A program made the translations under genes and the position numbers. A DNA stretch of 56,035 nt from an uncultured Mycoplasmatota bacterium. GTDB lineage: Bacteria > Bacillota_I > Bacilli_A > RF39 > UBA660. Shown here piece by piece: positions 26,155 through 34,190 of this stretch (position 1 is the stretch's first letter; each line of letters begins with the position of its first letter). The notes beneath the pieces were generated by a model. That model was given only the letters and a program-made list of their open reading frames with translations. It was not told the DNA's origin and did not search any database. Where the stretch lies: positions 1 through 56,035 of the forward strand of contig CAMMYS010000020.1 of NCBI GenBank assembly GCA_946528555.1, read 5' to 3'.

Positions 26155-26982
26155 ATGAAGAAAAAAGGAATGAAAATTTTATTATTAATTTTATTAATTG
26201 GATGTTTGCTAACATTCACATATAGTACTGTTAAGATATTCATGTGGCATGAAGATAATGTTAATACTGATAAAATTGTTGATGACATTATTAATAGTAC
26301 TGTTGTTGAAGAAGTTAATGAAACTGAAAATGCTGAAATAATTGGTGAGAATGAAACTTTACAAACTGATACTAAAAAGAAAAGTATATATTGGTCATAT
26401 ATTAAAATGAATCTTATTAATGTAGATTTTGAAGAATTAAAAAAGAAAAATAAAGATACTAAAGGTTGGATTCAATTAAGTGGTACTAATATTAATTACC
26501 CATTTGTACAAGCTAAAGATAATAAATATTATTTAACTCACTCTTTTGAAAAGAAATATACTGATGCTGGATGGGTTTTCTTAGATTATAGAAATGATAT
26601 AAATAATTTAAGTAAAAATAATATTATTTATGGACATGCCAGACTTAATAAAACAATGTTTGGTACTTTAAAAAATGTTCTTACAAAAAATTGGTATAAT
26701 AATTCAGATAATCATGTTATTAAATTATCTACAGAAAAAGAAAATACACTATGGCAAATATTTAGTGTTTATTCTATTAAGACTGAAACATACTATATAA
26801 CAACTGATTTTAAAAATGATGATGACTTTAAAAAATTTATTGATACTGTTAAGAAAAGATCTAAATATAAATTTGATGCTAATGTAAGTGTTAATGATAC
26901 ATTACTTACTCTATCAACTTGTCATAAGACAGATGAAAAGATAGTAGTACATGCTAAATTAATAAAAAGAGAAACTAGATAG
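26155..26982 (+). CDS. srtB: Class B sortase with Lys in place of the catalytic Arg
   Basis: The 275-residue product has an N-terminal membrane anchor (MKILLLILLIGCLLTFTYS) and a class B sortase domain. The catalytic His is in IIYGHARLNKTMFG (His161) and the Cys in TLSTCHKTDEK (Cys256). The Arg expected just before the IVV strand reads Lys262. It should anchor a surface protein to peptidoglycan, but no NPQTN- or LPXTG-type substrate was found in the window. The start at 26155 is preferred over 26137: TATACT (26143-26148) ends six bases before it, so the ATG is at +1 of a leaderless transcript. Confidence 0.88.
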   Translation: MKKKGMKILLLILLIGCLLTFTYSTVKIFMWHEDNVNTDKIVDDIINSTVVEEVNETENAEIIGENETLQTDTKKKSIYWSYIKMNLINVDFEELKKKNKDTKGWIQLSGTNINYPFVQAKDNKYYLTHSFEKKYTDAGWVFLDYRNDINNLSKNNIIYGHARLNKTMFGTLKNVLTKNWYNNSDNHVIKLSTEKENTLWQIFSVYSIKTETYYITTDFKNDDDFKKFIDTVKKRSKYKFDANVSVNDTLLTLSTCHKTDEKIVVHAKLIKRETR

Positions 26983-27493
26983 TTTTAATAAACTCTCTAA
27001 TTTCTCCTTCATAAATTTTTTTAAAGTTTTTTTCAATTAATTCCATAGGTCTAAATCTAATTTGTTCTTTACTATATATATCTACACCTTTACCAGACAA
27101 TACTTCATAAACAAATTCTGAACAATAATATTTATTTCTATGCAATTTAATTCTAAAATAAGCGAGCAGTAAACCAATAATGTTATAACCTTTATTGGTT
27201 TTTTTAATATTTAAAATATTATTTTTAATTTTATTATATTGTTCTTCTGTTATATCTATTTCATATATAGATATTAAAGCTCCTTTATTTTTGAATAATC
27301 CTTTATTTAAATTCTCTTGTTTAAATATTCCATAAAATGGAAAATATCTATATTTTCTTCCAAAAGAATACATTTCATTGCATTTAGAATCTAATGATAT
27401 TGATGCATGAGAATATTTATCATGTGTAAATACTTTAATTGTTCTTGCTAATCCAGAATATGTTTGAGTTAAAATTAAATACACCTTTTTCAT
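26975..27493 (-). CDS. Permuted papain-fold (NlpC/P60-superfamily, YiiX-like) protein
   Basis: The 172-residue product has a His in THDKYSHASISLD early and a Cys in NKYYCSEFVYEVL late. This His-before-Cys order is the permuted papain arrangement of the YiiX/YebB group in the NlpC/P60 superfamily, which acts on lipids, amides or peptidoglycan peptides. No signal peptide is visible. Its stop region overlaps the end of the convergent sortase gene. Its start overlaps the pseudouridine synthase stop by ATGA, so the two are co-translated. Confidence 0.78.
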   Translation of the reverse strand: MKKVYLILTQTYSGLARTIKVFTHDKYSHASISLDSKCNEMYSFGRKYRYFPFYGIFKQENLNKGLFKNKGALISIYEIDITEEQYNKIKNNILNIKKTNKGYNIIGLLLAYFRIKLHRNKYYCSEFVYEVLSGKGVDIYSKEQIRFRPMELIEKNFKKIYEGEIREFIKTI

Positions 27494-28137
27494 TTAACAT
27501 TACTCATAATACTTTGAAATTCTTCTGGAATTCCAGTATCAATCTCTATTCTTTCTTTAGTAATTGGATGTTTAAAACATAAATAATATGCATTTAATGC
27601 CATATGTCTAAAGCCATCCTTTTTACCATATTTTCTATCTCCAAGTATTGGAGTATTATTATCTTTCATATGTACCCTAATTTGATTCTTTTTGCCTGTT
27701 TTGATTTCTATATCAAGTAAAGTATATAGTTTATTAGATTTAACTCTTTTATATAATGTTTTAGCAAGTTCTCCACTTTTATCATTTGTAGAATAACAAT
27801 ATAGTGATTTAGTTTCTTTAATATAAGAAATTATTTCATCACACTTATTTGTTTTACCATGTACTAAAGCATAATACTTTCTAGTTACATTATCCCAGTT
27901 ATCTTGAAGTAGTTTTTTAACTTTATCGTCCTTAGCAAATATTACTAGTCCACCAGTATCTTTATCAAGTCTATGAACAACGAATACTCTTTGATTCTTT
28001 TTATGTAAATAATCATACACTTCACTATATAAATTATTTTTGTATTTCTCACTCTTAATAGTTGGAATACCATAATCTTTGTATACAACTAATAAACACT
28101 TATCTTCATATAATATTTTTAATTTATTCTTCTGCAT
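27490..28137 (-). CDS. RluA-family pseudouridine synthase
   Basis: The 215-residue product has the catalytic motif VVHRLDKDTGGLVIFAK, with the Asp of HRLD as nucleophile, and the RVHMKDNNTPILGDRKYG motif. No S4 RNA-binding domain precedes the catalytic domain, so it belongs to the short RluA/TruC-like group, which modifies U in rRNA or tRNA; the target is not readable. The start at 28137 overlaps the upstream membrane-protein gene by 14 bases. It ends in TGA within an ATGA overlap with the papain-fold gene. Confidence 0.92.
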   Translation of the reverse strand: MQKNKLKILYEDKCLLVVYKDYGIPTIKSEKYKNNLYSEVYDYLHKKNQRVFVVHRLDKDTGGLVIFAKDDKVKKLLQDNWDNVTRKYYALVHGKTNKCDEIISYIKETKSLYCYSTNDKSGELAKTLYKRVKSNKLYTLLDIEIKTGKKNQIRVHMKDNNTPILGDRKYGKKDGFRHMALNAYYLCFKHPITKERIEIDTGIPEEFQSIMSNVK

Positions 28138-28822
28138 ACACAATCACTGTCCCTATTAAATCTACTACATTTTTCTCTTCAACATTCATTCCTATAAATG
28201 ATAATACAGTTACTTTATCATCATCAAATAATAATACATCAATATTTTCTTCCTCTTCAAAATTATAATTATAAACTAGTAAACCATTATAATCCCCTTC
28301 TATAACTTTATATTCATATATAAGAGGTAATACATCTTCAACATAACTTTTAATATAATAATCCATTTTTATGATAGAACTATCAGTAAAAATGTTAATA
28401 TATTGTTTATAGTTTTCAATATAATTTAACAATTCTAAATCACTATTAATATTATGATCATTTAAATATTTCTCTACTTTAATATTACTTATTAAAGCAT
28501 TATCATATGTTATAAAAGTATTTAATAATGTATCTGTATTATAAACAGCAAACATATTTATTATTTCTTCATCTTTATCATATTGAACATATGAATTATC
28601 ATCTTCTTCAAATGTATAATTTTTAAAATCGTTTCTAATTTTAATACCATTATAATCTAAATAATTTTTAACATCTTTATGTTTAATAACAATACTTCCA
28701 TCATTTTTAATGTTAATATCTTGTTTAATATAATAGTTTTTATAAACATATAATCTATCAAGCACTAAAAATAATAGAATAGTCCCAACAATTAATAAAA
28801 ATATTTTAATAAACTTTTTCAT
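28124..28822 (-). CDS. Membrane-anchored hypothetical protein
   Basis: The 232-residue product has one N-terminal hydrophobic segment (IFLLIVGTILLFLVLDRLYVY) and then a soluble, Asp/Asn/Tyr-rich domain that would lie outside the membrane. No family is recognised. AGAGGT precedes the ATG. It is the first gene of a run with the pseudouridine synthase and papain-fold genes, with coding overlaps at both junctions, and is divergent from the sirtuin gene. Confidence 0.78.
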   Translation of the reverse strand: MKKFIKIFLLIVGTILLFLVLDRLYVYKNYYIKQDINIKNDGSIVIKHKDVKNYLDYNGIKIRNDFKNYTFEEDDNSYVQYDKDEEIINMFAVYNTDTLLNTFITYDNALISNIKVEKYLNDHNINSDLELLNYIENYKQYINIFTDSSIIKMDYYIKSYVEDVLPLIYEYKVIEGDYNGLLVYNYNFEEEENIDVLLFDDDKVTVLSFIGMNVEEKNVVDLIGTVIVYAEE

Positions 28823-28891
28823 ACGACCTCTTTAAGTAAGTAAATTGTATCATATTTTAAATAAATAATACAAATATTAGTAAAAATAAGA

Positions 28892-28897
28892 TATAAT
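28892..28897 (+). promoter_or_regulatory. -10 box of the sirtuin gene (leaderless geometry)
   Basis: TATAAT is followed by six bases and the sirtuin ATG at 28904, so the start codon coincides with the predicted +1. No Shine-Dalgarno sequence is present. Confidence 0.55.
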
Positions 28898-28903
28898 TTA
28901 ATT

Positions 28904-29620
28904 ATGAAAGAGAAAATAAATGAATTACAAAAAATGATTGATGAATCTAATAATATTGTCTTTTTTGGAGGAGCTGGAGTTTCTACAGAAAGTGGTATTA
29001 AAGATTTTAGAAGTAAAGATGGATTATATAACGAAAAATATAAATGGCCTCCAGAAATGATTTTAAGTGCAGGATTTTTCTATTCAAATACTAAAGAATT
29101 CTATAAATTCTATAGAGATAAATTAAACTGTTTAGATAAAGAACCTAATATAACTCATAAATATTTAGTAAAACTAGAAAAACAAGGTAAATTAAAAAGC
29201 ATTATAACTCAAAATATAGATGGATTACATACTAAAGCAGGATCTAAAACTGTTTATGAAATACATGGCTCTATATATAGAAATTATTGTATTAAATGTA
29301 ATAAGTTTTATGGACCAGAATATATATTTAATTCAAAAGATGTTCCTAAATGTGAATGTGGAGGAATTGTTAAACCAGATGTTGTATTATATGGTGAACA
29401 ATTAGGTGATGATTTTGTAAAAGCACAATATGATGTTTTACATGCTGACATGATGATTGTTGCTGGTACATCATTAAATGTTTATCCTGCTAGTGGATTA
29501 GTAAGTCATTTTAGAGGAAAATATCTAGTTATTATTAATAGATCAACAACTGATTATGATAGAATTGCTAATTTAGTAATAAATGAATCTTTAGGAAATG
29601 TTTTTTCTAAATTAAAATAA
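28904..29620 (+). CDS. NAD-dependent protein deacylase (sirtuin)
   Basis: The 238-residue product has GGAGVSTESGIKDFRS (NAD-binding), QNIDGLHTKAG, and the catalytic His in EIHGSIYRNYC. The zinc ribbon is CIKC (after YRNY) plus CECGG. VAGTSLNVYPASG closes the Rossmann part. It removes acyl groups from Lys using NAD+ in the cytoplasm. The zinc-ribbon type and the FRSKDGLY sequence fit class U/M bacterial sirtuins. The transcript looks leaderless. It is monocistronic with a shared bidirectional terminator. Confidence 0.96.
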   Translation: MKEKINELQKMIDESNNIVFFGGAGVSTESGIKDFRSKDGLYNEKYKWPPEMILSAGFFYSNTKEFYKFYRDKLNCLDKEPNITHKYLVKLEKQGKLKSIITQNIDGLHTKAGSKTVYEIHGSIYRNYCIKCNKFYGPEYIFNSKDVPKCECGGIVKPDVVLYGEQLGDDFVKAQYDVLHADMMIVAGTSLNVYPASGLVSHFRGKYLVIINRSTTDYDRIANLVINESLGNVFSKLK

Positions 29621-29621
29621 A

Positions 29622-29646
29622 AAGAACTTTAAAAGTTCTTTTTTAA
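29622..29646. terminator. Bidirectional terminator between the sirtuin and PrsW-like genes
   Basis: AAGAACTT (29622-29629) pairs with AAGTTCTT (29633-29640), with A and T runs on either side. It serves both convergent genes. Confidence 0.88.
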
Positions 29647-30420
29647 TTAGAATAATTTTTTACCACACTTTATACAATAAATACCAACTATTCTTTCATG
29701 ACAATGTGGACATTGATTATTTGGATATTTAAGTCTAACATCACGATTTCTCTTATAATTTACTACTATAATAGATAAAACTACAATCATGATAAATGAA
29801 ATAACCCATATTACATCATATCCTGCCATAATTGTATAATCATAAAAACCATGTAAGAATATTGGAACTAATAAGGCGAATACTTTATTCTTTTGAGATT
29901 CTTTTAAATCCTTACGAGCTGCTAAAGCCGCATCTCCTAAATATATACCCATAAATATACCTGTACATAAATGCATTGGTACTGCTGTAAAATATCTAGT
30001 AAATTGATTAACTACGCCATATTGAATTAAATATAAAATATTTTCAAAAAATGCAAATCCTAATGATACAAATGATGCATATACTGCCATATCAAATGTA
30101 GTATCAAATTCTTTATGATTATATGCTTCTCTATATAAGAAGAAATATTTACAAGATTCTTCTACTAATGCTACACAAATAAATGCATATATCATCAGTT
30201 TTTTATTATCGAGGGTTGTGTAGTCTGCTCCAAATATTGGAAAAAATATTCCAAGAATACCACTTACTAATAATACAAGTAAGCATGCTAATATTCCCTT
30301 CCCTAACAATTTAATTAATAAATCCATTGGTTCACGTTCTCTATCTTTAAAATAGATATAAAGTCCTAAAACTATTATTGGTAAACCACACAATAGTACT
30401 ACAAAAGCAATCCCTAACAT
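29647..30420 (-). CDS. PrsW-like intramembrane metalloprotease with C-terminal zinc ribbon
   Basis: The 257-residue membrane protein has three conserved motifs of the PrsW/CPBP-like superfamily: EESCKYFFLY, FENILYLIQYG and HGFYDYTIM, whose Glu and His residues would form the active site in the membrane. The last 30 residues form a CPHC...CIKCGKK zinc ribbon, facing the cytoplasm if topology is as usual. PrsW cleaves an anti-sigma factor in Bacillus; no anti-sigma gene is near, so the substrate is unknown. GGAGGAT precedes the ATG. The small exporter gene lies directly upstream. Confidence 0.88.
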   Translation of the reverse strand: MLGIAFVVLLCGLPIIVLGLYIYFKDREREPMDLLIKLLGKGILACLLVLLVSGILGIFFPIFGADYTTLDNKKLMIYAFICVALVEESCKYFFLYREAYNHKEFDTTFDMAVYASFVSLGFAFFENILYLIQYGVVNQFTRYFTAVPMHLCTGIFMGIYLGDAALAARKDLKESQKNKVFALLVPIFLHGFYDYTIMAGYDVIWVISFIMIVVLSIIVVNYKRNRDVRLKYPNNQCPHCHERIVGIYCIKCGKKLF

Positions 30421-30431
30421 ATTTTATCCTC

Positions 30432-30950
30432 CTAACGAATAAGATTTCCTAGTATTCCATATGACACTACCATCATTATTATACTAGCTACAATTATACC
30501 ACACAACGTAGCATAAAATGCTTTTTTTCTATCAAGGTTTAGCATTGATGCAACTAAACATCCTGTCCAAGCACCAGTGCCTGGTAAAGGAATTCCTACA
30601 AACAAAACTAAACCTAAATAACCATACTTTTCTATTTGATTTTTATGTTTATCAGCTTTTTTATTTAACCACTTAGCAAACTTATTCATCCACTTAATTT
30701 TAGATTTCTCCATCCATTCCAATATTTTGTTAATAAATAATAATATAAATGGTACTGGAAGAACATTTCCTATAATTGAAATAATATATGCACTTACAGG
30801 ATTAAGTCCTAATAATGAAGCAGCTAAAAGCCCGCCCCTTAATTCAAGTATTGGTAATATTGAAATAATAAAAACGATTACTTCCTTACCAAATTTAAGT
30901 GCTACTATTCCACTAAATAAATTTATTATTGCGTTAACTATATTTTCCAT
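30432..30950 (-). CDS. Small multidrug-export family membrane protein (COG2426)
   Basis: The 172-residue protein has four to five hydrophobic segments. It begins MENIVNAIINLFSGIVALK and contains the family motif ILPILELRGGLLAAS and PLPGTGAWTGCLVASML. This fits the small multidrug export (COG2426) family, whose real substrate is not established. The gene is 11 bases from the PrsW-like gene on the same strand and divergent from murI. Confidence 0.88.
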   Translation of the reverse strand: MENIVNAIINLFSGIVALKFGKEVIVFIISILPILELRGGLLAASLLGLNPVSAYIISIIGNVLPVPFILLFINKILEWMEKSKIKWMNKFAKWLNKKADKHKNQIEKYGYLGLVLFVGIPLPGTGAWTGCLVASMLNLDRKKAFYATLCGIIVASIIMMVVSYGILGNLIR

Positions 30951-30974
30951 ATAATAATATTAACACATTTATGA

Positions 30975-30980
30975 TATAAT
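30975..30980 (+). promoter_or_regulatory. Extended -10 of murI
   Basis: TGATATAAT (TG at 30972-30973, hexamer 30975-30980). The predicted start of transcription is 30987, five bases before the first in-frame ATG; no ribosome site is present. Confidence 0.5.
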
Positions 30981-30991
30981 AACTAGTAGAG

Positions 30992-31711
30992 ATGGTAGAA
31001 ATGGATAAAAAAATAGGAATATTTGATTCAGGTATTGGTGGATTAACTACTTATGAAGAAATTAAGAAACTTTTACCATATGAAAATTATATATTTTATG
31101 CTGATAGTAAAAATAATCCTTATGGAGATAAAACTCAAGAAGAATTATGTATTATTACAGATGGAATTGTTAAAACTTTGTTAGAAAAAGGAGTCAAATT
31201 AATAGTAATAGCTTGTAATACTGCTACTACTAATTGTATAGATTTCTTAAGAAGTAAATATAAAGATATAGAATTTATTGGAACAGAACCTGCTATTAAA
31301 GTGGCATGTGATAATGATTTTAAAAATGTACTTGTAATGGCAACATCAGGAACTATTAATTCAGAAAGAACACATACTCTTCTTTCAAGTAATAAAAAAG
31401 AAGATGAAAAATTCTATCTTCTTGAATGTGAAGGACTTGCAAATGCTATTGAAAACAAAAATGATCAAAAAATAGATGAATTATTAAAACAATTCTTAAC
31501 TGAATATAAAGATAAAGATATTGATGCAGTAGTACTTGCATGTACACACTATCCTATTATTAAGAATAAAATTAAAGCTTATTTTCCAAATGCACAACTT
31601 ATTGATGGAAATGTAGGAGTTGCTAAAAGAGTTAAATATATTTTAGAAAGAAATAAAATGTTAAATCCATCAAATACCGAAGGTACATTTGAATTTATTA
31701 AGTCAAAATAA
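30992..31711 (+). CDS. murI: Glutamate racemase
   Basis: The 239-residue product has IGIFDSGIGGLT at the N-terminus, the first catalytic Cys in VIACNTATTN and the second in VLACTHYPII. It makes D-glutamate for peptidoglycan. Two in-frame ATGs compete: 30992 and 31001 (MDKKIGIFDSG). Neither has a Shine-Dalgarno sequence. The first is five bases from the predicted transcription start, which fits a nearly leaderless message, while the second gives the tighter family N-terminus. The slightly short length is within the family range. Confidence 0.95.
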   Translation: MVEMDKKIGIFDSGIGGLTTYEEIKKLLPYENYIFYADSKNNPYGDKTQEELCIITDGIVKTLLEKGVKLIVIACNTATTNCIDFLRSKYKDIEFIGTEPAIKVACDNDFKNVLVMATSGTINSERTHTLLSSNKKEDEKFYLLECEGLANAIENKNDQKIDELLKQFLTEYKDKDIDAVVLACTHYPIIKNKIKAYFPNAQLIDGNVGVAKRVKYILERNKMLNPSNTEGTFEFIKSK

Positions 31712-31735
31712 AAACACTAGTTATCTAGTGTTTTA
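31711..31735. terminator. Bidirectional terminator between murI and the lipoprotein gene
   Basis: AAAACACTAG (31711-31720) pairs with CTAGTGTTTT (31725-31734). The minus-strand TAG stop of the lipoprotein gene (31719-31717) is within the stem. Confidence 0.88.
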
Positions 31736-32226
31736 TTTTCTTCTGCTTTTTTATTATTTTCAAATAATTCTGATTTCTCACAACCTATCAGCGTTGGTAT
31801 AACTGGAGGTGCATTTTTCATTTTTTCTTTATCAATTATTTTATAATCAGCATCAATAAATATACCTGAATTATTAGTATCACATATAGTTCCATCATGT
31901 CCTTTAAATATAGATATATCATAATTAAAATCTTCTTCTAGTTCTTCCAAAGAAATAAAATATGCTCCATTTCTTTTACTATAAGTAGAATAATTATTTT
32001 GCATATATATTTCTACGCCTTTATTTAGCAAGTTCTCTGTTAATTTAGCAGTATAATCTGATACTTCAATATCATCATCGCCTACCTTCATTTTTATTCT
32101 ACCATTTTCATCTAATGTTTCACTTTCATTTACTACTTCATTTTTATCGTTTTCAATTACATCTGTTTTTTTATTACAACCTATTAGCAATATACAAACA
32201 AATATTATTAACAAAATCTTTTTCAT
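31717..32226 (-). CDS. Lipoprotein of unknown function
   Basis: The 169-residue product starts MKKILLIIFVCILLIGCNKK, a signal peptide with lipobox LIGC, so Cys is lipidated and the protein is held at the outer face of the membrane. The mature part is acidic, with no recognised domain; a late NAPPVIPTLIG-like Pro segment is visible. The ATG at 32226 follows GGAGG by five bases; the longer frame would run into the surface-protein gene. It is 14 bases after that gene, so the two are probably co-transcribed. Confidence 0.85.
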   Translation of the reverse strand: MKKILLIIFVCILLIGCNKKTDVIENDKNEVVNESETLDENGRIKMKVGDDDIEVSDYTAKLTENLLNKGVEIYMQNNYSTYSKRNGAYFISLEELEEDFNYDISIFKGHDGTICDTNNSGIFIDADYKIIDKEKMKNAPPVIPTLIGCEKSELFENNKKAEENKTLDN

Positions 32227-32240
32227 ATTAATCCTCCACA

Positions 32241-34136
32241 TTACCTGTAACAAGTATAACATCCTGTTTCAGTACAGTATTGCGTTACTTCACAATAAGT
32301 TGGTTGATGACATTGTAACATACAGTGATAAGATTCAGGATTATCATCCCATTGGCAACAATAAGTTGAACTACCACATTCAGTATAATAAGAACCACAT
32401 GCAACTTGATAACTATAGCAATCACAATTTTCTGTAGTAACAGTACCGACACATGTTCCAGTGTTTCCTGCATTATCAGTAACAGAGAAAGTTGTTGTAG
32501 ATTTTATACCAGATTTTGAATATGTTGATGATGCTGGACATCCTGTTCCACTATCATTACAACTTATATTAAATGTAACTCCACTACGTCCTGTGCTTGT
32601 TTTTGTTGCTGTACATGTTGGCTTTATATCATCAACAAAATGAGCATATAACGTTCCAGCTGAAGTAAAGTTAGAAGCGTTTGCTGAAGATGTTATTTTT
32701 CCATTTTCATCAATATATTTTGTTCCTCCTCCACCAGTACTAGTATAATATCCTTTAAATGAATATCCTGTCTTAGTAGGAATTGTTATTGAATTTGCAC
32801 TAGAAGTCATTTTCTTAGTAAGTGCAAAATCCAAGTAATATCCGTCACTATAATTTTCATATATCATTGTTGTACCAGCTGTAGTAGCACCAGCACTAGA
32901 ACTATTAAGTGTTACATTCATTATTTTTAACTTCCATACTGCGTATAAATTAATTGTTTTATTATCAACACTAGTTAAATTTAATATACTTTGAGAATCT
33001 GAGTACGTAGCTGCTGTAGCAGTTGGAGTAGTAGCCCATCCAAGAAAATCATAGTTTTCTCTTGTATATGTGTTTTTGCTAAGATTTGATGTCACATCGT
33101 AAGTATGAGTTGAATTTGCCATATCTGTGCTTGGAGATCCATTTTTATCATAATGTACATAATATTTATGCGCTCTATAATCAGCCTTAGCTTTTATTTC
33201 ATTACTTTCAGTAACAAAAACCTCTTTTATTCCTGCCACTATTTTTGAAGTTGAATCTATAATTGATACTCCATTATTCTTATATGCATTAAATGTGTAA
33301 CCTGTTTTTGATGGAATACTTACACCACTTACTCTAGATAAGCATAACGCATCATTAAACCATCCATACCCATATTTATAGTAAATTAATTTTCCATCCA
33401 TTCCACCTGAACCGCCATTATTATTAAATGATACTTTCACACATTTATTACTATAACCGAAATTAACTACACAGCTAATATCACTATGTACATTACTTAT
33501 TGTTATTTGATTACCTCTCTGTGTAAATGTTGAGCCTTTTGATTCAACTAATGTTTTACAATTGTTTGTATTAATTCCTTGATTTGCATCATAAGAAAGT
33601 GTAAAAACACAGCTTCCTCCATCTTGAACATGTTCACATCCACCTATTACTGTTCCTAAGCTTTGATCAGATGAGCCTACTTTTACAACATACCCATCAG
33701 TAAAAAACCAAGGATTTGTTTTAGTACCAGTTCCTTTAACTTTTATATCATGTTTTACAAACTCTGTTACTCTTACTCCTGATACTACATTAGCATTTAC
33801 TGGTGCTGATACTCTTACATCTAGTAATTTATTTCCTATTAACCAATATCCAATTCCTGGTGCTAACCATGATGTTCCATTATTAGTAGTTCTTTCATAC
33901 TCTTTTTCATTCAAAAATCCACCAGTTTTAAAATCTATATGTGTAGCTGGCTTGTTTGTTGAACTATCTATTCCATATGGTAAATCACCTGTTAATTTAA
34001 TATATCTTGAATAATCTTGAAAGTCATATATATATTTATTAGCTATTTCTTTACCATTATTATATGTAGTACTTGCTAATATAACATTAGGTATAAATAA
34101 TAATAGTCCAATAATTACACCAACTATTTTTTTCAT
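32241..34136 (-). CDS. Secreted InlB-repeat surface protein with Cys-rich C-terminus
   Basis: The 631-residue product has a signal peptide (MKKIVGVIIGLLLFIPNVILA), an N-terminal region of about 200 residues, then several Listeria-Bacteroides (InlB B-type) repeats: KTGYTFNAYKNNG, NYDFLGWATTPTAT, KTGYSFKGYYTSTGGGG, each followed by LYAVWK or LYAHF. The last 63 residues hold about 12 Cys, many in pairs (CDC, YCC, C-x4-C), with no LPXTG motif and no membrane anchor. It is likely a secreted or non-covalently attached adhesin with a disulfide-stabilised tail. The neighbouring lipoprotein could be its partner. How it stays at the cell surface is unknown. Confidence 0.85.
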   Translation of the reverse strand: MKKIVGVIIGLLLFIPNVILASTTYNNGKEIANKYIYDFQDYSRYIKLTGDLPYGIDSSTNKPATHIDFKTGGFLNEKEYERTTNNGTSWLAPGIGYWLIGNKLLDVRVSAPVNANVVSGVRVTEFVKHDIKVKGTGTKTNPWFFTDGYVVKVGSSDQSLGTVIGGCEHVQDGGSCVFTLSYDANQGINTNNCKTLVESKGSTFTQRGNQITISNVHSDISCVVNFGYSNKCVKVSFNNNGGSGGMDGKLIYYKYGYGWFNDALCLSRVSGVSIPSKTGYTFNAYKNNGVSIIDSTSKIVAGIKEVFVTESNEIKAKADYRAHKYYVHYDKNGSPSTDMANSTHTYDVTSNLSKNTYTRENYDFLGWATTPTATAATYSDSQSILNLTSVDNKTINLYAVWKLKIMNVTLNSSSAGATTAGTTMIYENYSDGYYLDFALTKKMTSSANSITIPTKTGYSFKGYYTSTGGGGTKYIDENGKITSSANASNFTSAGTLYAHFVDDIKPTCTATKTSTGRSGVTFNISCNDSGTGCPASSTYSKSGIKSTTTFSVTDNAGNTGTCVGTVTTENCDCYSYQVACGSYYTECGSSTYCCQWDDNPESYHCMLQCHQPTYCEVTQYCTETGCYTCYR

Positions 34137-34190
34137 ATTATCTCTCCTACTTTACAATTTAATTATAGCAAAAAAGGAAAAAAAGAAGAA

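Noticed and set aside
32241..34136. Sortase substrate for the class B sortase
   Set aside because: The surface protein ends in a Cys-rich tail without LPXTG/NPxTx motif, hydrophobic segment or charged tail.
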